Below are positions 61,920 through 64,000 of a stretch of 64,000 bases of DNA, piece by piece (within the stretch, counting starts at the first letter, position 1; every line of letters starts with the position of its first letter). This DNA is from an uncultured Bacilli bacterium. Lineage in GTDB: Bacteria > Bacillota_I > Bacilli_A > RF39 > UBA660. The notes beneath the pieces were generated by a model that was given only the letters and a program-made list of their open reading frames with translations, was not told the DNA's origin and did no database searches. The translations under genes and the position numbers were made by a program. The stretch spans positions 1 through 64,000 of the forward strand of contig CAKOOM010000004.1 in NCBI GenBank assembly GCA_934098395.1, written 5' to 3'.

Positions 61920-64000
61920 ATGAAATTATGTGAAGTAGATAAAACAAAATTAGCTCCGATGATGCAACACTATGTTGAATTAAAAGAAAAAAATATGGAT
62001 ACAATTATTCTCTATCGTTTGGGAGATTTTTATGAAATGTTTTTTGAAGATGCGGAGTTAGTAAGTCATGAGTTGGAATTAACTTTAACTGGTAGAAATG
62101 CCGGTCTTGAAGAAAGAGTTCCAATGTGTGGAGTTCCACATCATGCAGTTGATATATATATTGATAAGTTAATTAAAAAAGGATATAAAGTAGCTATTGT
62201 TGAACAGTTGGAAGATCCAAAGAATGCTAAAGGAATAGTAAAAAGGGATATTGTTGAGGTTATATCATCTGGTTCGGTTATTAGTGGAAATTCTTTAAAC
62301 GAGTTAGAAAATAATTATATTGCTAGTATTTATTCTTTAGGATACTGCTACATTTTAACTTATGCTGATATAACAACAGGACAAATTTATTCAGAATTAA
62401 TTGAGTTAAATAATGATTTAATAATTAATAAAGTATTATTTTTAGGTATTAAAGAAATAATTGCAAATAAAGAGGTAGATGTTAATATTATTAATTCTCT
62501 TAAAAATGTTTATAAGTTACCAATAACGATTACTGATAATATTGATTCATCTTGTAATTATGAATATATTATAAAAGATATAGAGGATAAAAGATATATT
62601 ACTGGTATTAATCATTTAGTATATTATCTTACTAATAATCTTAAAAGAAATATTTCTCATTTTCAAAAAGTAATTATTAGAAAGAATAAAGAAGCTTTAC
62701 TGATGGATATTCATACGAAGAGAAATCTTGAATTAACTGAGAGTATGCGTAATAAGGAAAGAACTTATTCATTATTGTGGCTTTTAGATGAAACTAAAAC
62801 AGCAATGGGGTCTAGAAAATTAAAAGCATGGATTGAAGCCCCTTTAGTAAATAAAGATGCGATAGAAAAAAGATATGATACGGTAAATACTTTGCTAGAG
62901 GAATTTTTGTTAAGTGAAGAGTTAAGAAGATATTTATATGATATATATGATTTAGAGAGATTATGTGGGCGTATTTCTTTGGGATCGGCGAATGCTAAAG
63001 ATTTAATTCAACTTAAAAATTCTTTAAAAATTTTGCCAGAAGTTAATGAAATTCTTAAAAAGATTAAATTTAGGACAATACCTGATGTATCTGATTTGTA
63101 TAATCTACTAGAGACTTCCCTTTATGAAGATCCACCACAAACATTAAAAGAGGGATATTTAATAAAGAGCGGTTTTAATCGCGAATTAGATGAACTTAAA
63201 GATTTGCGTAGTGGTGGAAAAGAATTTATTAGTAGTTATGAGCAATCAGAAAGAGAAAGAACTGGTATTAAAAATCTTAAAGTAGGATTTAATAAAGTAT
63301 TCGGATATTTTATAGAGATATCTAAAGGTAATTTACCTTTAGTTAAGGAAGAGTATGGTTATATTAGAAAACAAACTTTAACTAATTGTGAAAGATTTAT
63401 TAATCCTATTTTAAAGGAAAAAGAAGATTTGGTTTTATCTGCTGAAGAAAAAATAATTAATCTTGAATATTCATTATTTTTAGAAATAAGAAAGAAATGT
63501 CAAGAGTATACTCATACTATTCAAGCTATTTCAAATACTATTAGTGAGATAGATGTTTTATCATCATTTGCACTTATTAGTGAAAAGTATAATTATGTAA
63601 GACCTACGATAGCTGATGATCATAATCTTTTAATAGTATCAGGAAGACATCCGGTTGTGGAGAAAGTTATTAAAGAAGAGTATATACCTAATGATATTAT
63701 TATGGATAATTCTACTAGTATTCTTTTAATAACTGGTCCAAATATGGCTGGCAAGAGTACATATATGCGTCAATTGGGAATTATTGTAATTATGGCTCAA
63801 ATTGGTTGTTATGTACCTGCCAAGAGTGCTACATTACCGATATTTGATAAAATATTTACGCGTATTGGTGCTAGTGATGATTTGGTTAGTGGTGAATCAA
63901 CATTTATGGTAGAAATGACGGAAGCTGCTAATGCAATTAAAAATGCTAGTGAAAATAGTTTAATTTTATTTGATGAATTAGGTAGAGGAACAGCTACTTT
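61920..64000 (+). CDS. mutS: DNA mismatch repair protein MutS, truncated by the window end
   Basis: First 693 codons of an open frame that continues past 64000. The N-terminal mismatch-recognition domain has YRLGDFYEMFFEDAE with the Phe-x-Glu wedge; the ATPase has LITGPNMAGKSTYMRQ and LFDELGRGTATF. ATG 61920 follows a weak TGTGGTAAT leader. mutL may follow outside the window. Confidence 0.96.
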   Translation, partial: MKLCEVDKTKLAPMMQHYVELKEKNMDTIILYRLGDFYEMFFEDAELVSHELELTLTGRNAGLEERVPMCGVPHHAVDIYIDKLIKKGYKVAIVEQLEDPKNAKGIVKRDIVEVISSGSVISGNSLNELENNYIASIYSLGYCYILTYADITTGQIYSELIELNNDLIINKVLFLGIKEIIANKEVDVNIINSLKNVYKLPITITDNIDSSCNYEYIIKDIEDKRYITGINHLVYYLTNNLKRNISHFQKVIIRKNKEALLMDIHTKRNLELTESMRNKERTYSLLWLLDETKTAMGSRKLKAWIEAPLVNKDAIEKRYDTVNTLLEEFLLSEELRRYLYDIYDLERLCGRISLGSANAKDLIQLKNSLKILPEVNEILKKIKFRTIPDVSDLYNLLETSLYEDPPQTLKEGYLIKSGFNRELDELKDLRSGGKEFISSYEQSERERTGIKNLKVGFNKVFGYFIEISKGNLPLVKEEYGYIRKQTLTNCERFINPILKEKEDLVLSAEEKIINLEYSLFLEIRKKCQEYTHTIQAISNTISEIDVLSSFALISEKYNYVRPTIADDHNLLIVSGRHPVVEKVIKEEYIPNDIIMDNSTSILLITGPNMAGKSTYMRQLGIIVIMAQIGCYVPAKSATLPIFDKIFTRIGASDDLVSGESTFMVEMTEAANAIKNASENSLILFDELGRGTAT

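Overview
This is a very AT-rich chromosomal segment of a walled, low-GC Bacillota. The pointers are the Bacillus-like gene set (cdaA-cdaR, rny, ylxM-ftsY, spoVS, a SpoVB/MurJ flippase, a CwlD-type amidase), a T-box before valS, strong GGAGG-type ribosome sites and murE/murF/alr. TGA is used as a stop, so this is the standard code and not Mollicutes code 4. An uncultured Bacilli-type gut lineage is my best guess. No phage, insertion sequence or CRISPR array was seen, and no gene-free stretch exceeds 300 bp. The longest is the valS T-box leader of about 275 bp.

Layout. 1-8.1 kb: c-di-AMP synthesis (cdaA-cdaR), a predicted thioester-domain surface protein, RNase Y, a lipid II flippase-like gene and alanine racemase. 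8.1-19.1 kb: spoVS, a CDP-alcohol phosphatidyltransferase, rluB, a membrane-bound XRE regulator, an SDR, membrane proteins, a YfcC-type permease, the rlmH-dusB-rdd-lysS operon and a GT-C type membrane enzyme. 19.2-28.9 kb: an 11-gene Tad/Flp pilus operon on the minus strand, including a 52-codon Flp-like pilin and three secreted or membrane proteins of unknown family. 29-34 kb: a YdjG/YdjI-like membrane-stress pair without PspA, then the most unusual locus. Two adjacent membrane-anchored proteins together carry dissected EF-Tu domains: one has domains 1+3 with a damaged GTPase site, the other domains 2+3.

34-46 kb: a CwlD-like amidase, a U32 hydroxylase/peptidase-type protein, a GNAT acetyltransferase behind a leader-peptide attenuator, DUF421, an orphan VirD4/TraG ATPase, an AraC-type regulator, valS with its T-box, an HD protein, an XRE regulator with an operator cluster, murF and tRNA-His. 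46-57.9 kb: a TPR-like protein, fhs, an MBL hydrolase, clpP, murE, a stand-alone ClpB-D1-like AAA+ protein, a hidden 56-codon membrane ORF, ylxM, ftsY, cca, hsp20, rseP and cdsA. 58-64 kb: a HgdC/BadF-type activase, an XRE regulator, a dicarboxylate/amino-acid symporter, a lone type IV pilin-like gene, a degenerate NodB-like protein and the first 2.08 kb of mutS.

Two genome-style signals recur. First, many single genes have a -10 box, six bases, then a 9-14 nt leader that starts at or just before the Shine-Dalgarno sequence. Second, convergent genes share TTAA as overlapping stop codons inside a bidirectional terminator hairpin. Both point to very compact transcription units.
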